A stretch of DNA of 64,000 nucleotides from Molanna angustata (Eukaryota; Arthropoda; Insecta; Trichoptera; Molannidae). How positions within the stretch are numbered: position 1 is the first letter of the stretch; each line of letters starts with the position of its first letter. Below are positions 10,195 through 20,749 of the stretch, piece after piece. A program made the translations under genes and the position numbers. A model generated the notes under the pieces. The model ran no database searches. It saw only the letters and a list, made by a program, of their open reading frames with translations, and was not told the DNA's origin. The DNA lies in the NCBI GenBank assembly GCA_963576475.1, contig OY754969.1, forward strand, positions 27,280,888-27,344,887. The letters run 5' to 3'.

Positions 10195-11690
10195 AACGCT
10201 TACTACGGTATGGAGTTTAGTGTTGGCCACAACCCACTCGTTTTTTAATTATTTATTAATTTATAAAACTAACATTATTTGTTACTAATGTTCGTTAAAA
10301 AACTTTTTTACGTGCCTCAAAAATAAAATAGTATTTAAAATTCACCGTAGAAATCAATTAAATTTTAATATGAATAATTGGTGTCCTAACTTCAGCGGTT
10401 AGCAAATTCCGAAATAACTGTAAACAAACACAATTAATCCATACATTTGAATTGTTTATAAATTAATAACACCGTTATTAGGTACTTTGTAGGGGGCACT
10501 CGTTTTTTGTTTTAATATGTAACTATAACTAACAATTAGAAATGAATAAGTTTACTCTTATGATGATAAATATTATTTTGCAAAAGATATGCTTTTAAAA
10601 ATTGAAAATATATCTACGTAAAAAATTACTTCTTCCCTAAAGGTAGAACAAAAAATCAAAGGTTTTATTGAAATTTTGATAAAATATGCTAAGTAATTAG
10701 AAATATTATTATGCCTACTTAAATTATTCTATTACTAGTAGAATTGAGATCGAACCCGTTTGCCTTCTAAAAATTGAAGTGTACCTACTTTCACGTGTCA
10801 ATAGGCGATATCTACCTGCCTACCATTACTATTAATGTATACATTATACATATGTAATAATAAATATTATGTATATAACATCAACAAAACATCGCTTCAA
10901 GAGCAAGTGATAATAACTAGGGAATCGAAACATTTAATTTGTACTGTACAATATTTCTAGATCCTTCAAAAGACAGATTTGTTTATGTATACACGAGTTA
11001 CTATTTCAATATTAACTTTGCAATTAAAAGGACGTATTCGTACACAGCAGGTGTACTATTTACAGGTGTCAAACTTTCAGGTAAATCCAACAAGTTTTTG
11101 TATACAATATGTCAACACAAAAGTAAATAATCTTACCTTGATTGAGATGAAAACGTTTGCAGAAATGAAAATTATGAATAAATCCCAATAGACAGCACGG
11201 GGCATATTCATTTTGTACAATATTCACAACACGATTATATTTATTATGGTCATGTCAACTATAAACTTTCAAAAACATTTTTATAATAACACTAGACACA
11301 TGTATATACACATATGTACAAATAATAAAACACAACACTATTCAATATTACCTATACAATAAATTAATTACAACGTACTCAAAAGTTAAAATTATTTTAA
11401 AAACTTTCATTTCTAATAAACGTTCGCACACCCAACAATGCATATATCTATTCTCGACTGACGAAGTCACGAAGCGACGGACTAAAAATATAAGCTCGTG
11501 AAATTTTCTAAAGGTGCAAACTCGCAACAAAGTTTTTGTAACTAACTTCAATGTGATTCACACCTGTAGTGCAATTCAAACTCATTGCCATTGGAAAAAA
11601 ATTTACCCATAATATCAAAATTAAATAATGTTATTAGTTGAGATGTGCCCGAGTGAGGTATAATTTTGGCCAAACATCTTAAAGGAGTCT
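10195..11690. other. AT-rich DNA without recognisable gene
   Basis: 10212-10245 carries AGTTTAGTGTTGGCCACAAC CCACTCGTTTTTT, the 3' end of the ACTCCTCACTA repeat family. Two overlapping forward ORFs of 63-70 codons near 10939-11191 show no family signal. Confidence 0.4.
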
Positions 11691-11696
11691 CCGGTT

Positions 11697-11960
11697 GCTT
11701 AGAGCGCAAATTTGTGTCTTTTCGCTTCGTTGGTTTACGTGCAAATCGCATGGATGTAATGGATGGAACTTTCGAACCAATATGTATTAAGACATTTGAG
11801 TCCAATAGGGGGTGTGGAGAAACCTCCTGGCGGCCATCTTGCTCGACCCAAATGTAGCACAGGTAGCACAAGGATGTACACTAACTGGATAGATAGAGGC
11901 ATTCGTAATCGTAATATTTTTGAAGCCGCGCGTCCAGCCAGTCTGTCGTGTGGCGTCTAG
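11697..11960. repeat. Low-copy repeat, inverted relative to 13010-13310
   Basis: CATCTTGCTCGACCCAAATG (11838) corresponds reversed to GGTTCGAGCAAGATGGCGGC (13113), and both neighbourhoods carry ATGGATG/CATCCAT runs. Divergent. Confidence 0.35.
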
Positions 11961-12324
11961 CTGTCAGGGTGTCCTTTGCATACCTAATTTATTATTTTTA
12001 AAATCATTTTTGTGTTGAAACAGTGTATTACTTGTTCTATGAAATATTAAATAAAAAGAAATATGGTGATGTGTGCTGCTTTTAGTTGCAAAAGTCGATC
12101 GAGTAGATTTAAATCATCCCAAGAAAGAGGATTGTCACATTTTAGGTAAGTGGATTTGTGTTGGATTAATATTAATGGTCTTTTAGATTTTTTAACATTA
12201 TTTTCACCGTTAATATGTTCTTTGAAGTTGTTGTTATATGTATGTATATACATTAGAAATTGGGCTGTGGGTATTCTACAGACAAAAATAATGTCCCTAA
12301 AGTAACTTGTGTTTTTTTAACATT

Positions 12325-12512
12325 TGTCGGCCTTCGTGGCCCAGTTGGTTCGGTATCTGAGCTAAAGGTCCCGGGTTCGATACCCGGTGGGGACACATAA
12401 ATATCACAAATCTCCAGAATGTGGCAACTTGTCATTGGGTGCGTGTTGAATTAATATTTGACATAGCACCTACCTGTTAGTTGCCCGAGAAGCAATACAA
12501 AATTAAAATAAA
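12325..12512 (+). mobile_element. SINE-1 copy B (tRNA-derived)
   Basis: tRNA-like head GGCCTTCGTGGCCCAGTTGG TTCGGTATCTGAGC, B box GGGTTCGATACCC, then body ATGTGGCAACTTGTCATTGG GTGCGTGTTGAAT and end CTGTTAGTTGCCCGAGAAGC. Most complete copy in the window. Confidence 0.85.
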
Positions 12513-12519
12513 ACGTGTA

Positions 12520-13010
12520 TTTTCTGGGAGCACACGTGTTTTTTTAAAGATAAAACGCATTTTTTAATCTAATCTCATTTGAAAATATAAATTGTAGGTA
12601 CCGCATTTTTAACGCTGACGGCGTTAACATGTAAAACTCCATTAAAAATCAAGAAAATAATCTATTTTCACCAGTTTTTATTTTTAATACAATTTGGCCA
12701 TTATATAATATTGTAAATATATTGTACTTATTCGGATAATTTCTAAAAGTACATAATAATTTTTATTGCTTTGCTTTATTTACATTTTATAAATTAAACA
12801 TTTTATAATTTTATTGTTGTTATACATTGTATACATTTTATATTTTTTTTTATATTCCTTTGCTTTGAGTATGTAGGTACAGTAAAGTCTTGAAAATATG
12901 CAGTTTTCTATATACATATAATATATTTGTTTTCTATAGTGAAATAATGGTTTGATTTACTCCAGTTTACACCAATCTTGTGCTTCATTTACTAAAATAA
13001 ATTATATATA
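12520..13010. other. AT-rich DNA without recognisable gene
   Basis: No supported ORF. The SINE-1 copy ends just before it. Confidence 0.4.
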
Positions 13011-13138
13011 ATATGAAGATAATCAGCACTTCCTTGAAATCGCCCTGCAGCTTCAAAAATTTGATCAATGCATCCATCCATTACTTTAGTTACATCCGTG
13101 GTCACTATGAAACTTGGTTCGAGCAAGATGGCGGCGAC

Positions 13139-13157
13139 CCCCCCCCCCCCCCCCCGG
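13139..13157 (+). repeat. C homopolymer (about 18)
   Basis: A run of C within GGCGGCGA...GGTTACAAC; a likely length-unstable site. Confidence 0.85.
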
Positions 13158-13464
13158 TTACAACAATTTTATCTATGCTTCCATCCATTACCTTATATAC
13201 ATCCATGGCAAATCGCCCCCCCTCTCGGCTAAAAGTTCAAGATATTTGGCGACAACTATATGACGTTGATGAGCTCCCTCTCTCCCACCACGAATAGACA
13301 ACAATGCCAATGTGAGGAAGAAAAGGAAAGCGTTTAGTGAGGTTGATGTGAAAAACGCCATAATCTGAAACTTCAGGTACATCCGACACCCAACGTCGAG
13401 CGTTGTATTTGAACACAGCCCGATATATTTTGATGCGCCTCCCATGTCCATTTTTTTATGTAAA

Positions 13465-13745
13465 TACATGCATGTAGCACATGACATCCAACGGTCGATG
13501 GCGATAGAATGTATAGTTAAAGAATACGCACTAAAGTAAAAACTCATAAATCCAAAATATTGAATATTTGAGAAGTACTAATATAATTGACATATTTCTT
13601 ATAGAAAATTAAATTCTCTAGTTGGGGTGATTCAGGGTTTTTTGATATATTTTAAAAAAATTAAATATAGATATTTAAACACATAAATTTATCATAAAAA
13701 CATATTTTTCTTAAAAAAAATATTTGAGATTTTTTTTATCAAAAA
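13465..13745 (-). mobile_element. TCCAACTGTCGAT repeat family, truncated copy
   Basis: CATCCAACGGTCGATGGCGA TAGAATGTATAGTTAAAGAA, then TAGAAAATTAAATTCTCTAG TTGGGGTG and the ATAAATTTATCATAAAAA core, in the same order as the reversed 14795 copy but with the middle deleted. Confidence 0.65.
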
Positions 13746-13914
13746 GTTGGAGAACAATCTGATGCGACCTCTCTTGTTCGCATTATATTTTGTTTGAATT
13801 CGGCGCCAAATCAGCACACCACAAACAAATATTTAAAATAATATATATAGACAGCAAATTTTGACAAGAGACATAATCAAAAAAAATGTGACAATACAAG
13901 TGACACATGAACAG

Positions 13915-14360
13915 TCGGAAATATACCGCCGGATTGTCCCGAGCCACGCTCGCCGAACGCGGTCGGCGTTCCTTGCGCAAGGCCCACGTCGAAAAGGAAA
14001 CCATCGAGACATCGGTCGGGCCCTGCCCCTGAAGCCATGAAGACCTGTCCTAAAGTGCCAGCGATGGACGTCGCAGCACCATCCCAGCGGATGTGCTTCC
14101 GCGGTTCTGTGTAGTGGCGGATTCTGCATCGGAAAGGGATCCGGTGCCATTGAGTTGTGCTCGTCCTGGAGCCGCAGCCTGCAGTGTCACTCTTGAGCCC
14201 TGCCGCCCTGAGGACACCTGCCCAGCAGCTGCTGTTCCCGATCCAGTATCCCAACTGGCATCTGCTGCTTTCAGGGACCGGGGGAGCATTTCCCTGGTAT
14301 CCTGGCCCCCATCAATCAACGACGATGCCCTTCCTGGCATTGGATGTGCTCATCCATGGC
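13915..14360. other. GC-rich island in AT-rich DNA, origin unclear
   Basis: About 440 bp near 58-60% GC by eye. Open frames exist on both strands (up to 125 codons on -, 90 on +) but none matches a family I know. It may be a fragment of a retroelement gag or LTR. A second such patch lies at 17340-17620. Confidence 0.35.
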
Positions 14361-14794
14361 GATGAAGAGAAAAGACGATATGTGCCCATAATGAACAGTA
14401 ATAATTCATGGCGTCCTAAATTATAATTTATTATTACCATTGTGACGTCCTAAATTTGATTTATTGAAGACTGATTTTATATTTTATTTTGTGACATAAT
14501 CGTGCCGCCTGACTTTTGACCATTAACAATTTGACTTTCTTTTTTTTATAGTCAGACCACGATTTTATAGTGATATATATTTTTATAAATTTAAATTGTG
14601 ACATGAAATTGTGCTTCGACCTGATTTTGACATTAAGAAGTGAGCTCGACCTGAACCCTCTTGGGAGGAGGGTATCAAATCAAATTATATAATCAAAACT
14701 AAAAACAACATCCATATTAAAATAAATAAATGACAGAAACTTTAACATTATTGAAAGAAACAAAGTATCTACATAATATTATAATGACAATCTA

Positions 14795-15039
14795 TTCCAA
14801 CTGTCGATTTGTTCAGGAGAACTTTGTTCTCTTAACATATCGATAATGTTTCAAGCCAGGATACGCGAGAATTGTATGCAGAGGTCTACTTTTTTCACGG
14901 CTTTTCCAACTTTGAAGTCAAAAAACACCAACTTAGAGGCTTCGCAGCATATATGTTCGATACACGGATTTACTCAGAATTCGGAGTAGAACATTTCGTG
15001 TGTGTGTGTCTGTGTGTGTGTGTCTGTGTGTGTCTGTGT

Positions 15040-15071
<32 letters not shown>

Positions 15072-15830
15072 CTGTGTGTGTGTCCGTCCCCCCCTTATAA
15101 CTTTTGATCCGCTCAATTTACAAAGCCCAAAATTTCAGAATATATAAACAGTTATAGGCCTACAAAACTTTTATACTCAGAATTTTGAATTTTTGTTTCA
15201 GTCAGTTATCAACTTTTGAATTTTTAATTTATTTTTCCATATATCTCAGAAACCATAAAAGCTTAAACGCTGAAAATTGGTATAAGCATAGAAAAATACA
15301 AAATCTCAAATAAGTTTATTCAAAAAAATTCCAGGGTTTCTCAAAAAAATTTTATTAAGAAAAATATTTTTTTTATGATAAATTTATGAGTTAAACTGCC
15401 TATATTTTCATTTTTTTTTAAATATCGAAAAAGCCGAAACACCCCTACTAGATAATTTAATTTTCTCTAAAAAATATTATCATAGTATTAGCACATCTCA
15501 AACTTTTTTTAACAATTTTTATAAAAATTGAATGTAGTGACGACATTGCTTCATACAATTTGTAGGGCAGTCGCCTATACACAATATGTAAGAAGACTTA
15601 ATAGTTTGATAGGTACTTAATCTCCAAACATGCATACAGAACCATCATGCTGTTTTCATATTCCGGGTAGGAAAACAGGACTGACCTCCATACTGTCCTA
15701 TCTTGACATACATACCAACATGTGTTAAAATTTTCAATAATTTGGATTTATGGGTTTATAGTTTGATTCTTATTCTTCAACTATACACACTATCGCTATC
15801 GACAGTTGGATCTCATGTGTTACATGTAAC
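14795..15830 (+). mobile_element. TCCAACTGTCGAT repeat family, fullest copy (about 1 kb)
   Basis: Subterminal inverted repeats TTCCAACTGTCGAT (14795) and ATCGACAGTTGGAT (15798). Recognisable blocks: TTCAAGCCAGGATACGCGAG, CCAACTTTGAAGTC, ATATCTCAGAAACCAT, AAAACCCTGG-like, GGACTGACCTCCATACTGTC. Other copies: 13465, 20750, 35340, 6263. Beyond the right inverted repeat, TCTCATGTGTTACATG is also shared, so the true end lies further out. No transposase; nonautonomous. Confidence 0.75.
14999..15085 (+). repeat. TG microsatellite with interruptions
   Basis: GTGTGTGTGTCTGTGTGTG-type tract of about 85 bp within the repeat copy above. The sister copy at 21460-21485 has only a short CAGACAGACACACA, so it expanded locally. 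Confidence 0.9.
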
Positions 15831-15889
15831 TAGTATACATAAGCATCTTGTTGTATTTATTATTGTTTGGGACTCAGTCTGTTCTAATT

Positions 15890-16280
15890 AAATGTATTCG
15901 AATTTATAATAAGGTAGATATTGAAAAACAGCTAATATTGGTATATATTTGATATTTTTAGATAAACATACATTTTAAATGTTAAGAGATACCAGTTTAA
16001 AAGAAAGTATAAAGTAAAATAAAAAAGATTTTCTAAAACAAGGAATTGAAAATATTTTTATTCAACAAACCAAAAACATAAATATTTTTATATATACAAA
16101 CTAACCTATTCTTACCAAAAGTTTGGTTATAGTAGGTTAGATAGTTTAGTATATAGTTATTATTGCGACTCGCACGAGCGAGTTGCATTATAAACTTAAT
16201 TATAATATAAAAATAATATTTGTATGTGTGAATATCATTTAAATATTTTTCAATTTGGTTAGGTTTTTAATAAAATAAGA
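15890..16280. other. AT-rich DNA without recognisable gene
   Basis: No ORF or repeat that I could support. Confidence 0.4.
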
Positions 16281-16345
16281 CGCGACCAAGTGTCCTTCGC
16301 ACCCAAGTGTCTCGCACCCAAGTGTTCCTTAACCAAGTGGCCGCA
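16281..16345 (+). repeat. Four CCAAGTG motifs spaced 15-17 bp
   Basis: CCAAGTG at 16286, 16303, 16318 and 16333, in a GC-richer 60-bp stretch. (T/C)CAAGTG is the core bound by NK-2 class homeodomain proteins. It could be a regulatory cluster or a short decayed tandem repeat. 1.35 kb upstream of MRE11. Confidence 0.4.
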
Positions 16346-16374
16346 GCCAAATATCCAAGACCGCTCTGTGAATA

Positions 16375-17095
16375 TTATGATTTAAAAATTAAATAATATG
16401 GGTACCGCAAGGCAGATGTGTTTGCAATGCAATGCAATATTCGACCAAATTTAAGGAATATTTTTTTTATTATATTGAAACACTTGAAGAGATAAGCGTT
16501 TGTTGAGCACATGGATGTATTATTGAGCATGACAATTTTATGATATCTGTTAAGTAATTTTATTTATATTCCCATAGTCATACTAGTATTATTAAAAATC
16601 TTTTTATTTGAATTATATGAGTATAATATAGATGATAGTATTTAACTTCTTTAAAAGTTACGAATAAAACATTATAATGAATACTATCAAAAGGGTGTAT
16701 AATTTACTCTGCGAACGATTATTAATTAAACTTACCGAAGAGAAAATGGCGCCAAATGGGAATTGTCAAATGTCATTCTATTCTAGATTTTGTAAGGAAA
16801 CTGTCAGTTTTGAAGAATTGTGTTATTTGCTGTTTAATTTAATGGCTAATAATTATCAGCGATTTTTTCGTTAAAAACAAGTATCACTGCGATAACGTGA
16901 ATTTTATCCAAATTAGATTACGTACCTATTGGCATTATTACAAAAAATGTATATAAATTTCATGTGATTTCGTGCGATGTCAACAATATTATAAGATAGA
17001 GAATAAAAACAAAATATAGCCGAAGTTTTCCATCAGCCACTTCAACAAAAGTATCGGTAATAGTATAGTTGAAATACTTTGATTTCATAAAATTG
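16375..17095. other. AT-rich DNA without recognisable gene
   Basis: A 65-codon forward ORF at 16677-16874 has no recognisable family and no splice support. Confidence 0.35.
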
Positions 17096-17099
17096 TTAA

Positions 17100-17625
17100 A
17101 AATTTTGTTGTTTGACGGCATTAGATTGATGAGCCCTCTCTCCGACCACGAGGAAACATCAAAGCCAATGTGAGGAAGAAAAGGAGACAAATGAATAAAT
17201 GATGGTGACACTATGAAATTCTTTTAGTACGGCGCATTTATTCAACATATTATCAGTATTATCAAGGTCCAACGGCAAATAAATAAATAAAACAAAACAC
17301 AACAGCAACAGAATTCAACAAAAACAACAAAACAAAATGAAGAATAACAGTCCAACTCTCAAACACAACTGAGTACGAAGAGACGCCGACCAGAAGGTGC
17401 ATCCCCAGGGTACAGCGACATCCTCTCTCACTGTCTTCCACGTGGTGGCTGAAAGTCCGGCGGGGCCCATCCTCTGCGTCAGGCTGGCAGGTCCTTCTCG
17501 TACTCGGCGTAGTTTCCTCTTCTCCTCTGCCAGGCAGTCACCCATGGCTGGCTCCGTGCCACACGGCAACGCTATGAAGGCGCATCTCTGTAGGGTGGTT
17601 CCAGCTACCCAATATTTTTGAACAG
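17100..17625 (-). mobile_element. GC-rich LTR-like repeat fragment
   Basis: Read on the - strand, a GC-rich coding-like piece is followed by a T-rich stretch, AATAAA (near 17233) and the block CTTCCTCACATTGGCTTTGA TGTTTCCTCGTGGTCGGAGA. That block also occurs diverged at 13262-13330. The layout resembles the 3' part of an LTR retrotransposon, but I saw no second LTR or primer-binding site. Confidence 0.3.
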
Positions 17626-17640
17626 TTATGATAAAGCTTT

Positions 17641-17684
17641 CTTATTATATTGTTTTTTGCAGGTAAGATTTCCATTACATCACT
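17641..17684 (+). promoter_or_regulatory. Probable 3' splice site and 5' leader of MRE11
   Basis: A pyrimidine-rich run ending ttttttgcag (AG at 17661-17662) stands 22 bp before the ATG. This suggests an upstream noncoding exon spliced to a leader beginning at 17663. The upstream exon was not identified; 17215-17620 is repeat-like. Confidence 0.45.
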
Positions 17685-19574
17685 ATGGATGTAAATCGTA
17701 GTCCAGAAGATGTTTTCAACATATTGGTTGCTACAGATATTCATTTGGGCTACAATGAACTCGACCCTATACGAGGGGATGATAGTTTCAATACTTTTGA
17801 AGAAATTTTGCAGCATGCTGTTGAAAATCATGTAGATTTCATTCTTTTGGGTGGTGATTTGTTTCACGATGCAAAACCATCACCAAATTGCTTGCTTAAG
17901 TGCACAACATTGTTAAGGAAATATTGTTTTGGTAACAAACCTGTTGAATTTGAAATATTTTCAAATCAGAATGAAAGTTTTCAACAAACAGGTTTAGTTA
18001 ATTATGAGGACCCCAATATAAATATATCTTTTCCAATATTTTCCATTCATGGAAATCATGATGATCCTATTGGTAGAGGAGCTATTAGTTCTTTGGATAT
18101 TTTATCTACTATGGGACTTGTTAATTATTTTGGCAAGTGGACTGATTACAGTCAAATCACTGTTTCTCCAATATTGATGAAAAAGGGGGCTTCAAAACTT
18201 GCATTGTATGGCTTAAGTTTTTTGAAAGATCAACGTTTAGCGAGACTTTTTCGTGAAGGAAAAGTAAAAGTACAAAAGCTAGAAACAGAAGAAGATATTT
18301 TTAATATATTCACTCTTCATCAAAATAGAGTAGATAGAGGACACCTGAACTACATACCAGAAGAGGTTTTACCAGATTTCATTGATCTAGTAATTTGGGG
18401 TCATGAACATGATTGCCGCATTGATTTAGAATGGAATGCAACAAAAGATTTTTTTGTTTCTCAGCCAGGTTCACCTGTTGCTACATCTCTTGCTCATGGT
18501 GAATCATTACAAAAACACTGTGGATTACTTCAGGTACATAATAAAAATTGCAAAATGAACAAGTTGAAGTTGGAAACTGTCCGTCCTTTCATTTTTGAAG
18601 TTATTGTACTCTCCGAGGTTGAAAGTTTAGATTCTTTTGCGGTAGATGCGGCTGACCAAGTTCAGAAGTATTTAAAAACAAGGGTTCACGAAGCTTTATT
18701 GAAAGCTGATGAGCAACGCACTGGTCATTCTCAGCAACCAGAATTACCTCTCATAAGACTGAGTGTATTTTATGAACAAGATTGTCAGCAATTCAATGTA
18801 ATTAGATTTGGGCAGCAATTTTCAGATAGTGTTGCTAATCCCCAAGACATGATCCTTTTGAAAAAAGAAAAAGTAAGAGAAAGGAATACAGATAAAGTGA
18901 AGATTGATAAAGAAGTAATGGATGAAGTTATCAATGAAGCTGATTCTGAAGAAATAACCGTGGAAGCATTATTAGAAAAATATTATAAGGAACTTCCGGA
19001 TAATAAGCAACTGAAAATGCTTTCTGTTAAATGTCTCGGAGAAGCTGTAGTAAGTTTCACTCAGAAGGGGAATTCTGAGGCCATTTCAGATGTAATTAAT
19101 TGTCAAAAGAAAAGTTTTTTGGAAGAGCTAATGAAACAAGATGCTCAAACAGAAGAAGAAATTTTAGATCAAATTTCTTTGTTGAAAAGACAATTTGAAG
19201 ATTCCAACAATGATGGTTTTTCTAACATTCAGAAAATTTTAGAATCTGGACCAAAGGTGAGCACCACAACAAACACAATTAATCTTGACAATAATTCAGG
19301 CAGTGATGTTGAAGAAGTTCCCGAAATAAGCCCAAAGGTTAGTAATGCGAGGGGCAGAGGTCGAGGAAGAGGTAGTCGAGGTCCACGAGGGGCCAGAGGT
19401 CGTGGGGCAGCAGCGCAATCCACCAGTAATCCTACACTCGATGTGAGCCATTCATCTTCAACTGTCAAAACTACAGCTTCTTCCAATTGGCTCTCAAATC
19501 TTACTCAAAGTTCTTCAAGTCGACAAACCCCAAAAAGAAATGCAACAAAGAAAAAACAATTATATTTTGATTAA
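17685..19574 (+). CDS. MRE11: MRE11 double-strand break repair nuclease, intronless CDS
   Basis: Nuclear Mn-dependent 3'-5' exonuclease and endonuclease, core of the MRE11-RAD50-NBS1 complex that senses and trims DNA breaks. The 629-residue ORF shows the phosphoesterase motifs in order: DIHLG (D18, H20), GGDLFHD (56-62), GNHDD (123-127), QNR (213-215) and GHEHD (239-243), followed by SQPGSPVATSLAHGE and the MRE11 DNA-binding region. An Arg-Gly motif at 556-574 matches the methylated GAR region of animal MRE11, and the end is Ser-rich then basic. Length is near the usual 600-700. The start aligns with other MRE11 N-termini (EDVFNILVATDIHLG). The coding region has no intron. A likely acceptor lies 22 bp upstream and AATAAA about 95 bp downstream. 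Confidence 0.97.
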   Translation: MDVNRSPEDVFNILVATDIHLGYNELDPIRGDDSFNTFEEILQHAVENHVDFILLGGDLFHDAKPSPNCLLKCTTLLRKYCFGNKPVEFEIFSNQNESFQQTGLVNYEDPNINISFPIFSIHGNHDDPIGRGAISSLDILSTMGLVNYFGKWTDYSQITVSPILMKKGASKLALYGLSFLKDQRLARLFREGKVKVQKLETEEDIFNIFTLHQNRVDRGHLNYIPEEVLPDFIDLVIWGHEHDCRIDLEWNATKDFFVSQPGSPVATSLAHGESLQKHCGLLQVHNKNCKMNKLKLETVRPFIFEVIVLSEVESLDSFAVDAADQVQKYLKTRVHEALLKADEQRTGHSQQPELPLIRLSVFYEQDCQQFNVIRFGQQFSDSVANPQDMILLKKEKVRERNTDKVKIDKEVMDEVINEADSEEITVEALLEKYYKELPDNKQLKMLSVKCLGEAVVSFTQKGNSEAISDVINCQKKSFLEELMKQDAQTEEEILDQISLLKRQFEDSNNDGFSNIQKILESGPKVSTTTNTINLDNNSGSDVEEVPEISPKVSNARGRGRGRGSRGPRGARGRGAAAQSTSNPTLDVSHSSSTVKTTASSNWLSNLTQSSSSRQTPKRNATKKKQLYFD

Positions 19575-19665
19575 CAAGTCATTTTGTTAATGAGTGTTTT
19601 TTCATAAATATAAATATTGTAAAAAAACTATTATGCATTACTTTTAAACCCATGCATCTTACCCA

Positions 19666-19671
19666 AATAAA
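19666..19671 (+). terminator. Poly(A) signal of MRE11
   Basis: AATAAA 92 bp after the MRE11 stop, followed by a T-rich stretch. It is the first canonical signal downstream of the gene. Confidence 0.7.
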
Positions 19672-19769
19672 CTAATATTATGAACTTTTTTCATTTACAA
19701 AAGCTAATAGTGACTTGAGAGATTCGGATATAGGTCGTCAGGATACTAAAGCCCGCCTGACACGAGGTA

Positions 19770-19803
19770 ATATTCCAATGCATGTGGAATATTACCTTGT
19801 AGC
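19770..19803. repeat. Perfect small hairpin downstream of MRE11
   Basis: GGTAATATTCCA and TGGAATATTACC, 12-bp arms around ATGCATG, about 200 bp after the MRE11 stop. Confidence 0.7.
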
Positions 19804-20164
19804 TTTAGTTTTTTATTAGCTTTTTTCGTATTCTTTTTGATTTTTGATTGATCCAGACGTTCATTCCTAGTTATAAAAAAATATCGGCACATTGGAGTTC
19901 TTTGATATGATTGCTATGATTTGGAATGTTCTTACTACTGTTTTTAGGATATTGCTTCTCGCATCACTGTATACATATTTGGCCTTTGAATGTATGGTTT
20001 TAAGTATTAGAAATACATTCCATTTATATTCAAAAATTCCCATTTTTCTAAGAAAATGGATCTTCTAATGAGAGTTGTTCGTTTAATATGCTTAAAAACT
20101 CCTTGATTTTTTTTCTCCTATCCAATCGAGATCGCGTACATTTTTTGCTAGATCATCTGATTTG

Positions 20165-20460
20165 ATTTTCATAAATCGAATATTCTTTTTTAATTGCATA
20201 TACGCAAACATTGGATTTTTTTCCCTTTCGGGAGTCGAATGATATTTTTATTGACAAACATTTTTTCAACATCTCAATAGAGACGAAGTAGGGATATTGT
20301 AGAAGAACCAGGAACCCGAGGCACCTACAGGACTTACGACCTGTCATCGGCTGGTTTACGTGATCAATTTATGCGCTTGCGCAACGTTCATCAATTATGC
20401 CTTCTTATTGAGTTCCCTTATCGATGTAATTTTGAAAGTTCTATATATTTGAATAGTGTG
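20165..20460. repeat. Dispersed repeat, copy 2 (X, then reversed Y and Z)
   Basis: 20165-20267 (TCGAATATTC ... TTCGGGAGTCGAATGATATTTTT) matches 40393-40490 forward. 20268-20418 is segment Y in reverse relative to 40498-40634. 20419-20455 is segment Z reversed relative to copy 1. Confidence 0.65.
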
Positions 20461-20464
20461 AAAC

Positions 20465-20748
20465 ATTTTACCTGACAATAATGCATTATTACTATTGCCA
20501 TCTATGGAGTAACGAAGAAACCTTTTTGTAACGCCATTTATTGAGACATTGAGAAATTAATTTTTATTTGTAAACAATGAAAGCAACAGTCCATATAAAT
20601 GAGATGACGGTGTCACACACAGATGTCACCCCTGAACTGCGCCAGAAATATTATTTCATTTTTGGTTTGTTTACCTACTTGTACCAATGTGTATGTATGT
20701 TACTCCATAGATGGCAATAGTAATAATGCATTATTGTCAGGTTAAATG
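20465..20748. repeat. Foldback with about 48-bp terminal inverted repeats
   Basis: CCTGACAATAATGCATTATT ACTATTGCCATCTATGGAGT AAC at 20472-20514 returns inverted at 20700-20742; outer bases differ slightly. The roughly 185-bp middle contains TTGTAACGCCATTTATTGAG, related to the hairpin at 1-125. Confidence 0.8.
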
Positions 20749-20749
20749 T

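Noticed and set aside
13783..14365. Several overlapping ORFs in the GC-rich patch
   Set aside because: Open on both strands at once because of low AT; no family signal. Reported as a compositional island instead.
14872..15147. ORF with HGFSNFEVKKHQLRGFAAYM, also seen in the reverse copy near 21540
   Set aside because: The shared peptide reflects DNA similarity between two noncoding repeat copies; the frame runs through a TG microsatellite.
17315..17569. 84-codon reverse ORF MPCGTEPAMGDCLAEEKRKL
   Set aside because: Lies in an LTR-like repeat; not matched to a known protein.
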